A stretch of 19,675 nt of DNA from CAZVAR01 sp964625225 (GTDB lineage: Bacteria > Pseudomonadota > Alphaproteobacteria > JAJUGE01): the NCBI GenBank assembly GCA_964625225.1, contig CAZVAR010000066.1:1-19675 (forward strand). Reading direction: 5' to 3'. Both the position numbers and the translations under genes were made by a program. The notes under the pieces are model-generated. The model was not told the DNA's origin. It saw nothing but the letters and a program-made list of their open reading frames with translations, and searched no databases. Below are positions 7,140-14,035 of this stretch, piece after piece (position 1 is the first letter of the stretch; the number at the start of each line of letters is the position of its first letter).

Positions 7140-7820
7140 GTGATCGACAAGCGTGTCAGAACCGCCGCCGAGGCCCTTGCGGGCCTGCGCGACGGCATGA
7201 CGGTGATGCTGAGCGGCTTTCAGGGCGCCGGCTCGCCGGAATTCCTGGTGACGGCGCTGCTGGAGACAGGGGTGCGCGAGCTGACGATGATCTCCAACAG
7301 CGCCGGGCGGCAGACCAACGCCCCAGGCAGGCTGATCGCCGCGGGCCGGGTCCGCAAGGTGATCTGCAGCTCGGCCCGCGGCTTCACGCCGGAGCCGACG
7401 CCGTTCGAGGCCGCCTGGGCCGCCGGGAAGATCGAGCTGGAGCTGGTCCCGCAGGGCAGCTTCGTCGAGCGTATCCGCGCCGGCGGCGCCGGAATCCCCG
7501 CCTTCTACACGCCGGTCGCGGCTGGCACCGTGCTCGCTGAAGGCAAGGAGGTACGCCGCTTCGACGAGCGCGACTGCATCCTGGAGACCGCCCTCACCGC
7601 CGACTTCGCGCTGATCCGCGCCGAGCGCGCGGACCGCCGCGGCAATCTCGTCTATCGCTATGCGCAGCGCAATTTCGGCCCGGCCATGGCGAGCGCGGCC
7701 CGCGTCACGGTGGCGGAGGTCGAGCGGATCGTCGAGGTCGGCGCGATCGGCCCGACCGAGGTGATGACGCCCGGCATCTATGTCGACCGCGTGATCGAGC
7801 TGCCGGGGGCGGCGACATGA
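7140..7820 (+). CDS. CoA-transferase subunit A (3-oxoacid/3-oxoadipate CoA-transferase type)
   Basis: About 226 aa, matching class I CoA-transferase alpha subunits (PcaI/CatI/ScoA-like). With subunit B it would move CoA from succinyl-CoA or acetyl-CoA to an organic acid. Visible family features: N-terminal VIDKRV...AEALAGLRDG, the glycine-rich GFQGAGSPE loop, ARGFTPEPTPFEAAW, IPAFYTPVAAGTVLAEGKE, and the LIRAERADRRGNLVYRYAQRNFGP block, close to the 3-oxoadipate enzymes. No in-frame ATG lies nearby; GTG at 7140 gives the standard (M)IDKRV start, while GTG at 7131 is an alternative three codons earlier. Neither has a good ribosome-binding site, so translation may be coupled to the upstream gene, which ends 29 bp before. 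It overlaps subunit B by 4 nt (ATGA). Confidence 0.9.
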   Translation: MIDKRVRTAAEALAGLRDGMTVMLSGFQGAGSPEFLVTALLETGVRELTMISNSAGRQTNAPGRLIAAGRVRKVICSSARGFTPEPTPFEAAWAAGKIELELVPQGSFVERIRAGGAGIPAFYTPVAAGTVLAEGKEVRRFDERDCILETALTADFALIRAERADRRGNLVYRYAQRNFGPAMASAARVTVAEVERIVEVGAIGPTEVMTPGIYVDRVIELPGAAT

Positions 7821-8491
7821 CCCGGCTCACCCGCAGGCAGATCGCCTGGCGCGCGGCGCAGGACATCGCCGACGGCGCCTACGTCAATCTCGGCATCGGC
7901 ATGCCCACCCTGGTGGTCAACTACGTGCCCGGCGACCGCGAGGTCGTCTACCAGTCGGAGAACGGCCTGCTCGGCATGGGCCCGGCCGCGCCGCCCGGGG
8001 CGGAGGATCCGACGCTGGTGGATGCCGGCGGCCAGCGCATCACCCTCCTGCCCGGCGCCGCGGTGTTCGACTCGGCCGAGGCCTTCGCGATGATGCGCGG
8101 CGGCCATCTCGATCTGACCATCCTGGGCGCCTATCAGGTCTCCGAGCGGGGCGATCTCGCCAACTGGGACTCGCGCCAGCCGAATCGCGGGCCGATGGTG
8201 GGCGGCGCCATGGATCTGGTCGCCGGCGCCAAGGAGGTCCGGGTCCTGATGGAGCATTCGACACGCAAGGGGGAGCCGCGGCTGCTGCGGAGCTGCACCT
8301 ATCCGTTGACCGCTCCGCGCGTCGTCAAGCGGATCTACACCGATCTCGCCGTGGTCGACGTGACGCCCGAGGGCTTCCTGCTGCGCGAGATCGTGCCCGG
8401 TCTCGGCCTTGAGGAGCTTCAGGCCAGGACCGGTGCCCCGCTGCGGCCGGCCCCGGACTGCCGGGCGCTCGAAGCGCCAGACCTGGAGTAG
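7817..8491 (+). CDS. CoA-transferase subunit B (3-oxoacid/3-oxoadipate CoA-transferase type)
   Basis: A 224-aa beta subunit of a class I CoA-transferase (PcaJ/CatJ/ScoB-like). The catalytic glutamate that forms the glutamyl-CoA thioester is recognisable in the SENGLLGMGP motif near residues 54-63. Family blocks follow: LPGAAVFDSAEAFAMMRGGH, LGAYQVSERGDLANW, VGGAMDLVAGAKEV, MEHSTRKGEPRLL, CTYPLTAPRVVKRIYTDLA, and a C-terminal LEELQARTGAPL. The length is normal for the family. It overlaps subunit A, as is usual for this heteromeric enzyme. Similarity to 3-oxoadipate CoA-transferases suggests a 3-oxo or dicarboxylic acid substrate, but no other beta-ketoadipate pathway gene is in the window, so a different acid is likely. 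Confidence 0.93.
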   Translation: MTRLTRRQIAWRAAQDIADGAYVNLGIGMPTLVVNYVPGDREVVYQSENGLLGMGPAAPPGAEDPTLVDAGGQRITLLPGAAVFDSAEAFAMMRGGHLDLTILGAYQVSERGDLANWDSRQPNRGPMVGGAMDLVAGAKEVRVLMEHSTRKGEPRLLRSCTYPLTAPRVVKRIYTDLAVVDVTPEGFLLREIVPGLGLEELQARTGAPLRPAPDCRALEAPDLE

Positions 8492-8523
8492 CGGCGCTCG
8501 CTGGCATAAGAAGAACAGGAAGC

Positions 8524-8550
8524 CGGGTCCGCGCCACGCCTGCGGACCCG
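8524..8550 (+). repeat. 9-bp hairpin between CoA-transferase and acyl-CoA dehydrogenase genes
   Basis: CGGGTCCGC (8524-8532) pairs perfectly with GCGGACCCG (8542-8550) around a 9-nt loop. No T-run follows. It may act as a partial terminator or an mRNA-stabilising element, splitting the plus-strand run into an importer/CoA-transferase part and an acyl-CoA dehydrogenase/MFS part. The same nine-base stem recurs at 16722-16766. Confidence 0.6.
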
Positions 8551-8629
8551 TCCGACGATGCCGTCCTCCGGCCGCAACGGGTCGGTCGGCGTGCGGCACG
8601 CCACGACGCTGACATCGAGGAACCGGCCT

Positions 8630-9769
8630 ATGCCTATCGAACGCACGATCTTCTCGGAAGAGCACAATATCTTCCGCGAGACGGTCCGCCGCTTCATGGA
8701 GAAGGAAGTCGCGCCCTACCACGACCAGTGGGAAAAGGACGGCATCGTCCCGCGCGAGGTCTGGCGCAAGGCGGGCGAAGCCGGCCTGCTGCTGGCGACG
8801 ACCGACGAGCGATATGGCGGCGCGAGCGCCGACTTCGCCTATTGCGCGATCGGCATCGAGGAGATGAGCCGGATCAATGCCAGCGGCCTCGGTTTCCAGC
8901 TGCATTCCGACATCGTCGCCCCCTACATCGAGACCTACGGCTCGGAGGATCTGAAGCGCCACTGGCTGCCGCGCATGGCCAAGGGCGAGGTCATCGGCGC
9001 CATCTGCATGACCGAGCCGGGCACCGGCAGCGACCTCCAGGGCGTCAAGACGACCGCCCGGCGCGACGGCGACTCCTATGTCGTCACCGGTCAGAAGACC
9101 TTCATCACCAACGGGCAGAACGCCGACCTGCTGATCGTGGTCGCCAAGACCGACCCCACGCGGGGCGCCAAGGGCACCAGCCTGATCCTGGTCGAGGCGG
9201 ACCGGCCCGGCTTCTCGCGCGGCCGCAATCTGGAGAAGATCGGCCTCAAGGCGCAGGACACCTCGGAGCTGTTCTTCGACGAGGTCCGCGTGCCGGCCAC
9301 CAACCTGCTCGGCGAGGAGAACCAGGGCTTCCGCTATCTGATGGAGCAGCTCCCGCGCGAGCGCCTGCAATCGGCCATCCGCGCCGTCGCCTCGGCCGAG
9401 TTCGCGATCGAGTGGACGCTCGACTACACGAAGCAGCGCGCGGCCTTCGGGCAGAAGATCTGGGACTTCCAGAACACCAAGTTCAAGCTGGCCGAGTGCC
9501 GCGCCCAGGCCGCGATGGGCCGCGTCTTCGTGGACCGCTGCATCGAGCTCCAGACCGCGGGCAAGCTCGACCTGGAGACGGCCGCCATCGCCAAGCTCTG
9601 GTGCTCGGAGATGCAGGGCCGCGTCGTCGACGAATGCCTCCAGCTCCACGGCGGCTACGGCTATATGTGGGAGTACCCGATCGCCCGGCTCTATGCCGAC
9701 GCCCGCATCAACCGGATCTATGCCGGATCGTCGGAGATCATGAAGCTGATCATCTCGCGGCATATGTAG
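8630..9769 (+). CDS. Acyl-CoA dehydrogenase family protein
   Basis: A 379-aa FAD-dependent acyl-CoA dehydrogenase, introducing a 2,3-double bond into an acyl-CoA and passing electrons to ETF. Motifs: the flavin/substrate segment ICMTEPGTGSDLQG (125-138), FITNGQNADL, the dimer segment QLHGGYGYMWEYPIARLYADARI (338-360) and C-terminal IYAGSSEI. In short/medium-chain enzymes the catalytic Glu lies in IYEGT; here that position is Ala. Glu244 in PRERL matches the catalytic Glu position of long-chain and isovaleryl-CoA dehydrogenases, so that is the likely base (comparison from memory). The ATG at 8630 has GAGG at 8617-8620. An in-frame upstream extension to 8558 looks non-homologous. The substrate is presumably a CoA thioester made by the upstream CoA-transferase or an AMP-ligase. 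Confidence 0.94.
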   Translation: MPIERTIFSEEHNIFRETVRRFMEKEVAPYHDQWEKDGIVPREVWRKAGEAGLLLATTDERYGGASADFAYCAIGIEEMSRINASGLGFQLHSDIVAPYIETYGSEDLKRHWLPRMAKGEVIGAICMTEPGTGSDLQGVKTTARRDGDSYVVTGQKTFITNGQNADLLIVVAKTDPTRGAKGTSLILVEADRPGFSRGRNLEKIGLKAQDTSELFFDEVRVPATNLLGEENQGFRYLMEQLPRERLQSAIRAVASAEFAIEWTLDYTKQRAAFGQKIWDFQNTKFKLAECRAQAAMGRVFVDRCIELQTAGKLDLETAAIAKLWCSEMQGRVVDECLQLHGGYGYMWEYPIARLYADARINRIYAGSSEIMKLIISRHM

Positions 9770-10109
9770 GCGGCGCGGGACGATGCGCGCTGCGACGGCC
9801 TGGAGCGTCCGGTCCTCGGAGCCGCCGCCTGCGGCGGCCCCCGGGGCCGGGGCGGCCCGGTTTCGGCGCTGAGATGGCCCCGCATACCGGGAAAGGCAGG
9901 CGGTCTGTCGCGAGGCGGGAGGGTCCCGGGGCTGCGGCCGCCGGAGCGGCCTCGCCGATGCCCCTTACGAGCGTGGCCGCGTGCTCGGCCCCCCCGGCTG
10001 CGGGCGCGCTTCCGGCGCGGATCGCGGCGCCGGGCCAGCGGCGCGGACGCGAAGGTCCGGCATGGCGGCACGAGGTTCGGGCGCCGTGCGCGATGGTAGC
10101 GCCGCGGTG
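9770..10109. other. 340-bp spacer between acyl-CoA dehydrogenase and the first MFS gene
   Basis: No credible gene is seen. Near the left end is a strong GC hairpin: GCCGCCGC (9821-9828) pairs with GCGGCGGC (9831-9838), directly followed by GC-rich sequence without a T-run; it may be a terminator for the upstream operon. The right part is extremely GC-rich with no clear promoter. An in-frame extension of the MFS gene reaches back to 9981 and includes an ATG at 10062 with GAAGG at 10051-10055, so part of this region might be translated. The extension does not resemble the other two MFS paralogues. Confidence 0.6.
9821..9838 (+). terminator. Possible terminator hairpin after acyl-CoA dehydrogenase
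   Basis: A perfect GCCGCCGC/GCGGCGGC stem, about 7 bp with a 4-nt loop when loop geometry is allowed for, 51 bp after the stop codon. It lacks a T-run; many high-GC genomes have such U-less hairpins at gene ends. Position and stability are the only support. Confidence 0.35.
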
Positions 10110-11297
10110 ATGTCCCCCGTCGTCCTCACCGTCGCCGCCATGCTGGCGCAGCAGGCGCTGTCCACGATGGCGGCGCTGACCGTACCCGTGCTGGCGCCGC
10201 CGATCGGCGCGGAGCTGGGCATCGAGCCGAGCCTGATCGGCGCCTTCACGCTGGGCCTGTACGGCGCCGCCACCGTTTCGGCGCTCGCTGCCGGCAGCGT
10301 CATCCTGCGATTCGGCGCGATGCGGGTGAGCCAACTCTGCCTGCTTGCCTGCGCCGGCGGGCTCGCCGCCGCCGCCAGCGGCCTCCTCGCCGCGTTCGTG
10401 TTGGCGGCGCTGCTGATCGGCGTCGGCACCGGTCCGTCGACACCGGCCAGCTCGCACCTGATCGCCCGCTTTGCGCCGCCCCGCATCGCCCCCCTGGTGT
10501 TCTCGATCAAGCAGACCGGGGTGCCGGCAGGCGGCGTGCTGGCCGGCGTGCTGGCGCCGTTCTTCCTCGGCTATCTCGGCTGGCGCGGCGCTCTCGCTGC
10601 GGCCGCCGCGCTCTGCCTCGCGCTGGCCTTGGCGTTGCAGCCGATCCGCCCACGCTTCGACGCGGACCGGCTGCCCGACCGCAGGCTCAGCCTCGGCGAG
10701 GTCGGCGCCACCGTACGCACCGTCGTCGGCGTTCCGCCGCTGCGCGAGCTCTCGTTCGCCTCCTTCGTCTATGCCGGGCTTCAGGTCTCCTATTTCTCCT
10801 TCTTCGTCTCCTACCTCGTGCACGATCTCGGCTATCCGCTCCGCACGGCCGGCCTTCTCCTGGCCGCGGTCCAGGCGGCGGCGGTGAGCGCCCGCATCCT
10901 CTGGGGCTGGCTCGCGGGGTGGCTGGTCGGGCCGCGCCGGCTGCTCGGGATGCTCGGGCTGGCGATGGCGGCCGCCGCCGCGCTGACCGGCCTCTTCTCT
11001 CCGTCCTGGCCGGTGCCGGCGGTGCTGCTGGTCGGCCTCGGCTTCGGCGTCAGCGGGGCCGCCTATCAGGGCGTGATGCTGGCCGAGATCGCCCGGCAGG
11101 CGCCCGGCGGCGAGGTCGGCCGCATGACCGGCGGCGTACTCTTCTTCACCTTCGCCGGGCTGATGCTGGTCCCGGCCGGCTTCGGTATCGTTCTCGGCGT
11201 GACCGACTCCTATCGTACCGGCTTCTTCGCGACCGCCCTGCCGGCGCTCCTGGCAGGGCTGCTGTTCTTCCGGAATATGAAGGCGCGCCCCCTATGA
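10110..11297 (+). CDS. MFS transporter (paralogue A)
   Basis: A 395-aa major facilitator superfamily permease with about 12 hydrophobic segments, in the inner membrane, likely exchanging or importing an organic anion. It is clearly homologous to the next gene and to the MFS gene at 14522-15730. Shared blocks include TPASSHLIAR and FSIKQTGVPAG in the first half, ARILWGWLAG and AEIARQAP...TGGVL in the second half. The ATG at 10110 gives an N-terminus that aligns with the other two copies. An ATG at 10062 (16 residues longer) has a better ribosome-binding site (GAAGG, spacing 6), so the start is uncertain. Its stop overlaps the next start (ATGA). Substrate cannot be inferred beyond the metabolic context. 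Confidence 0.88.
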   Translation: MSPVVLTVAAMLAQQALSTMAALTVPVLAPPIGAELGIEPSLIGAFTLGLYGAATVSALAAGSVILRFGAMRVSQLCLLACAGGLAAAASGLLAAFVLAALLIGVGTGPSTPASSHLIARFAPPRIAPLVFSIKQTGVPAGGVLAGVLAPFFLGYLGWRGALAAAAALCLALALALQPIRPRFDADRLPDRRLSLGEVGATVRTVVGVPPLRELSFASFVYAGLQVSYFSFFVSYLVHDLGYPLRTAGLLLAAVQAAAVSARILWGWLAGWLVGPRRLLGMLGLAMAAAAALTGLFSPSWPVPAVLLVGLGFGVSGAAYQGVMLAEIARQAPGGEVGRMTGGVLFFTFAGLMLVPAGFGIVLGVTDSYRTGFFATALPALLAGLLFFRNMKARPL

Positions 11298-12472
11298 GCC
11301 GCCCGCTCCTCTTCGCCGTCGCTGCGATGCTGATCCAGCAGTCGTTCGCCTATATGAGCAGCCTCGTGATGCCCGTGGCGGCACCGGCGGTGGCCGCCGA
11401 TCTTGGGCTCGATCCGGCGCTGGTCGGCGTGTTCACGGCCTGCATGTTCTCCGCCTCGATGGTCTCGCAGGTCTCCTGCGGCGGTTTCATCATCCGCTTC
11501 GGGCCGCTGCGGATGAGCCAGGTCTCGCTGCTGCTGATGGCGGCCGGGCTGCTGCTGATCGCACCTGGCATCGTCCCCCTGTTCGTGGTTGCGGCGGTGA
11601 TCATCGGGACCGGGACTGCGCCCTCGACCCCGGCCAGCTCGCAGATCCTGGCGCGCTACAGCCCGCCCCGGCTCGCGCCCCTGATCTTTTCGGTGAAGCA
11701 GACGGGAGTGCCGGTCGGCGCCATGCTCGCCGGCATCATCGTGCCGTTCTCCGTCGCCCGGTTCGGTTGGCAGGGGGCCTTCATCGTCGCCAGCCTGATG
11801 TGCGTCGCGCTGGCCCTCGTCCTTCAGCCGCTGCGCGCCGAGTTCGACCGCGAGCGCAAACCCGGTTACCCGCTCACCCCGGGCGATGTTCGCGAGACGC
11901 TGCGCACCATCGTCGGCCGCCCCGACCTGCGCGCCATGGCGGTGGCGGCCTTCGCCTTCGTCGGGCTGCAATCGGTGTTCGCCTCCTTCTTCGTGATCTA
12001 CATGACCGAGGGGCTCGGCCATCCGCTGACGACCGCCGGCTATCTCTTCTCCATCTCGCAGAGCGTCGCCGTTCCGGCGCGCATTCTCTGGGGCTGGGTC
12101 GCCGGCCGGTACGTGCCGCCGCGCCTCGTCCTGGCCGGGCTCGGCTTCGCGATGGCCGTCGCCGCCTCCGCTAGCGGCCTGTTCGCCCCGGACTGGTCGC
12201 TGGTCGCCATCGCCGCGGTCGCCATTGCCTACAGCGCAACCGCGATCAGCTGGCACGGCGTGCTGCTCGCGGAGATCGCCCGCCTCGCGCCGACCGGCAA
12301 GGTCGCCGCGATCACCGGCGGCGTGCTGTCCTTCGGCAGCGCCGGCATGATGTCCTATCCGCTGATCTTCAGCGCGATCCTTGCCGCGACGGGAAGCTAC
12401 GCCTACGGCTTCTGGCTGCTGTCCCTGCCGGCGCTGGCCGCGGGCGTCGTGCTGGTCCGGCAGCGCACCTGA
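11294..12472 (+). CDS. MFS transporter (paralogue B)
   Basis: A 392-aa MFS permease, translationally coupled to paralogue A by a 4-nt overlap. It has the same architecture: hydrophobic N-terminus ending in FGPLRMSQVSLLL, then STPASSQILARYSPP, FSVKQTGVPVGAMLAG, ARILWGWVAGRYVPP and LAEIARLAPTGKVAAITGGVL. It keeps about 12 membrane segments, so it is not a fragment. A and B in tandem suggest an old local duplication followed by divergence. They might form a pair with different substrates, or one importer and one exporter. GAAGG at 11279-11283 is the likely ribosome-binding site. The gene is followed by GC-rich hairpins and a convergent DMT transporter gene. Confidence 0.9.
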   Translation: MSRPLLFAVAAMLIQQSFAYMSSLVMPVAAPAVAADLGLDPALVGVFTACMFSASMVSQVSCGGFIIRFGPLRMSQVSLLLMAAGLLLIAPGIVPLFVVAAVIIGTGTAPSTPASSQILARYSPPRLAPLIFSVKQTGVPVGAMLAGIIVPFSVARFGWQGAFIVASLMCVALALVLQPLRAEFDRERKPGYPLTPGDVRETLRTIVGRPDLRAMAVAAFAFVGLQSVFASFFVIYMTEGLGHPLTTAGYLFSISQSVAVPARILWGWVAGRYVPPRLVLAGLGFAMAVAASASGLFAPDWSLVAIAAVAIAYSATAISWHGVLLAEIARLAPTGKVAAITGGVLSFGSAGMMSYPLIFSAILAATGSYAYGFWLLSLPALAAGVVLVRQRT

Positions 12473-12499
12473 CCCCGCCCCGGCCCGTCGCCGTCCGGG

Positions 12500-12562
12500 C
12501 CGCCGCGCGCGGCGGGTCCCGTCGTCCCGGCCGGAACGGGTCGGACCGGGCCTCTCGGCCCG
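12500..12562. terminator. Hairpins between convergent MFS-B and DMT transporter genes
   Basis: Two stems lie in the 139-bp convergent spacer: a 16-nt perfect palindrome built on CCGCCG/CGGCGG (12500-12515), and CGGGCC-TCTC-GGCCCG (12547-12562). Neither has a T-run. Placement between two gene ends fits a bidirectional terminator; efficiency is unknown. Confidence 0.45.
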
Positions 12563-12611
12563 AAGCGGCTCCGGCGGCGCCTTCGCCCCCGGCCGCCCGG
12601 CGGACATTCGG

Positions 12612-13505
12612 TCAGCGCCGGCCGTCGCGGCGCTCCAGCGAGAAGGCGTAGAGCCCGCTGCCGATCACGACCGCCGTACCCGCGACTACCCAGACATCGG
12701 GGATGTCCGCGAAGACGAGGTAGCCGAGGCTCGTCGCCCACACGATCTCCGAATAGGTGAACGGCGCCAGGCTGGACGCGGGGGCGGCCGAGAAGGCCTC
12801 GACCATCAGGAAGTGCCCGAGCGCCCCGAAGGCGCCGAGGCCGATCATCATCGCCCACGCCGTCGGGCTCGGCCAAATCCAGATCGCCGGTGCGACCGCG
12901 GAGAGGATCACGGCTCCGACCACGGTCGAGTAGAACAGTGTCGTCAGCGACCCGTCGGTGCGCGCCAGCATGCGGGTCAGGATCTGGAACAGCGCGAAGC
13001 AGAAGGCAGCAACCAACGGCAGCACCATCGCCCAATGCGTGTCGAAGCCGGGGCGGATCATCACCGCGACGCCGCCCAAGCCCACCGTCACCGCCGCCCA
13101 GCGCCGCGCCCCCGGCCGCTCCCCGAGCAGCGGCGCCGAGAGGGCGAGGATGAAGAGCGGCGCCGAGAAGGCGACCGCCACCACGTCCGCCAGCGGCAGA
13201 TGGCTCAGCGCCGTGAAAAAGCTGAAGCTCGCCACAAGCTGCAGCAGGGCGCGTAGAAGCTGCAGCCGCAGATTGCCGCTGCGCACCAGCCCTGCCGGGC
13301 CGGAGCGCAGAAAGAAGGGCACGAAGAAGCACAGGATGAAGAAGAAGCGCGCCCAGGTGACCTGGAGCACATGGATCTCGGCCGCGAGCAGCTTGCCCAG
13401 CGTGTCCATGATCGAGACACAGGCCATCGCCGCGATCAGGAGCAGAATGGCGCGACGCCGGGCCGTGACGCCCGCTGCCGCATTGATTGTGCCGTCCGGC
13501 GCCAT
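12612..13505 (-). CDS. DMT superfamily transporter (EamA family)
   Basis: A 297-aa inner-membrane protein of the drug/metabolite transporter superfamily, with two EamA repeats and about ten hydrophobic helices. The first repeat begins after a short polar N-terminus (about residues 18-40). The first-repeat end shows FFTALSHLPLADVVAVAFSA, typical of EamA. The second repeat, after about 155, contains ALGHFLMVEAFSAAPASSLAPF and a terminal helix before the basic tail LERRDGRR. EamA proteins export or import metabolites such as amino acids; specificity is not predictable. The ATG complementary to 13503-13505 is preceded on the minus strand by GGGGAG (complement of 13509-13514), a clear ribosome-binding site. 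It is divergent from the SnoaL/MFS/reductase set across a structured 530-bp spacer. Confidence 0.9.
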   Translation of the reverse strand: MAPDGTINAAAGVTARRRAILLLIAAMACVSIMDTLGKLLAAEIHVLQVTWARFFFILCFFVPFFLRSGPAGLVRSGNLRLQLLRALLQLVASFSFFTALSHLPLADVVAVAFSAPLFILALSAPLLGERPGARRWAAVTVGLGGVAVMIRPGFDTHWAMVLPLVAAFCFALFQILTRMLARTDGSLTTLFYSTVVGAVILSAVAPAIWIWPSPTAWAMMIGLGAFGALGHFLMVEAFSAAPASSLAPFTYSEIVWATSLGYLVFADIPDVWVVAGTAVVIGSGLYAFSLERRDGRR

Positions 13506-13586
13506 CGCGCTCCCCTGCCCTCGCCCGCTCGGCGGACTGTAGCGCTTCGGCGCCGCGCGGTGAATCGGCTCCCGGCCGGACGGCGC

Positions 13587-13642
13587 GCGGGGCCGGCGGC
13601 GATGCCAATCCCGGCCCCGCCGGTCGGAGCGTCTTCGCTCCG
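13587..13642 (-). promoter_or_regulatory. Two adjacent hairpins upstream of the DMT transporter gene
   Basis: Stem 1 is a perfect 10 bp (13587-13596 with 13611-13620, core GGGGCCGG/CCGGCCCC, 14-nt loop). Stem 2 is a perfect 7 bp (CGGAGCG-TCTT-CGCTCCG, 13625-13642). Only four bases separate them. They lie about 80-140 bases upstream of the DMT start, where they could be part of a structured mRNA leader, or they could terminate transcripts arriving from the right. No known riboswitch consensus was recognised. Confidence 0.4.
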
Positions 13643-13746
13643 CATCGGCCCGGGATCGCGTTCTCCGCGTCCGAGGCGAGAAGAAAAGAGCATCCATGCG
13701 CCGCCCGATTCCCGCCCCGGCCCTGTCCTTTCCGCACCCGGCACTC

Positions 13747-13772
13747 GACATAGGATAATATTCATGATAAGG
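13747..13772. promoter_or_regulatory. AT-rich island, possible divergent promoter region
   Basis: A short AT-rich stretch (containing GATAAT at 13754-13759, AATATT, and ATGATAA) stands out in otherwise GC-rich sequence midway between two divergent transcription units. GATAAT could serve as a plus-strand -10 element and its complement gives TATTAT on the minus strand, but no good -35 element is seen at the right distance on either strand. Confidence 0.35.
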
Positions 13773-13814
13773 TGCATAGCCCGATTTCACCCGAACCACT
13801 CCTCTGCGGCATCG

Positions 13815-13930
13815 CCCCCCGGCCCCCCCCCCACGCCCCCCCCAAGCCGCCCCCCCAGCCCCCCCCCCCCCCCCCCCCCGCACCCCCCCGCCCCCCCCGA
13901 ACCCCCACGAACCCCCATGAACCCCCATCG
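13815..13930. repeat. C-homopolymer tracts and 10-bp tandem repeat
   Basis: Nearly uninterrupted cytosine tracts: runs of 10 (13823-13832), 8 (13836-13843), 7 (13850-13856), 21 (13859-13879), 7 (13883-13889) and 8 (13891-13898) C, then three tandem 10-base units of the form ACCCCCAYGA at 13901-13930 (the last ends TCG). The minus strand is correspondingly G-rich and could form G-quadruplexes. The tract may be natural, or a sequencing/assembly artefact such as poly-G read tails. Confidence 0.9.
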
Positions 13931-14035
13931 CCCTTGCACCGCTGCATCGCCCTCCCCCCTGGCCCGATGCGGCCCTCCCTTGCCGCGCCGGCGCCGGCGA
14001 CCCAGAATGCGCGCGCGACGGAACGGGAGAGACGC

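Larger units (their letters stand above)
13506..14035. other. 530-bp divergent spacer with hairpins, AT island and C-homopolymers
   Basis: No credible gene is seen: translations here are Pro/Arg-rich and follow the homopolymers. Contents from left to right: two adjacent hairpins (13587-13620 and 13625-13642), an AT-rich island (13747-13772), a C-homopolymer region (13815-13898), three copies of a 10-base unit (13901-13930), and the GGGAG ribosome-binding site (14025-14029) of the next gene. Promoters for the DMT gene (minus) and for the SnoaL/MFS/reductase set (plus) should lie here. Confidence 0.7.

Noticed and set aside
7140..8491. Assignment of the CoA-transferase as pcaI/pcaJ
   Set aside because: Sequence blocks resemble 3-oxoadipate CoA-transferase, but no other beta-ketoadipate gene is present, so a specific symbol is not supported.
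8558..8629. Upstream in-frame start for the acyl-CoA dehydrogenase
   Set aside because: The added residues do not resemble the family and the ATG at 8630 has its own ribosome-binding site.
7778..9763. 661-codon minus-strand open frame opposite CoA-transferase B and acyl-CoA dehydrogenase
   Set aside because: It mirrors two well-supported genes and its translation is Arg/Asp/Ala/Gly-rich without family motifs.
13901..13930. CRISPR-like short repeats
   Set aside because: Three 10-base units with no spacers and no cas genes; this is a simple tandem repeat.
13772..14035. Pro-rich N-terminal extension of the SnoaL-like protein
   Set aside because: The extension is the translated C-homopolymer; the ATG at 14036 has a good ribosome-binding site and fits the family length.
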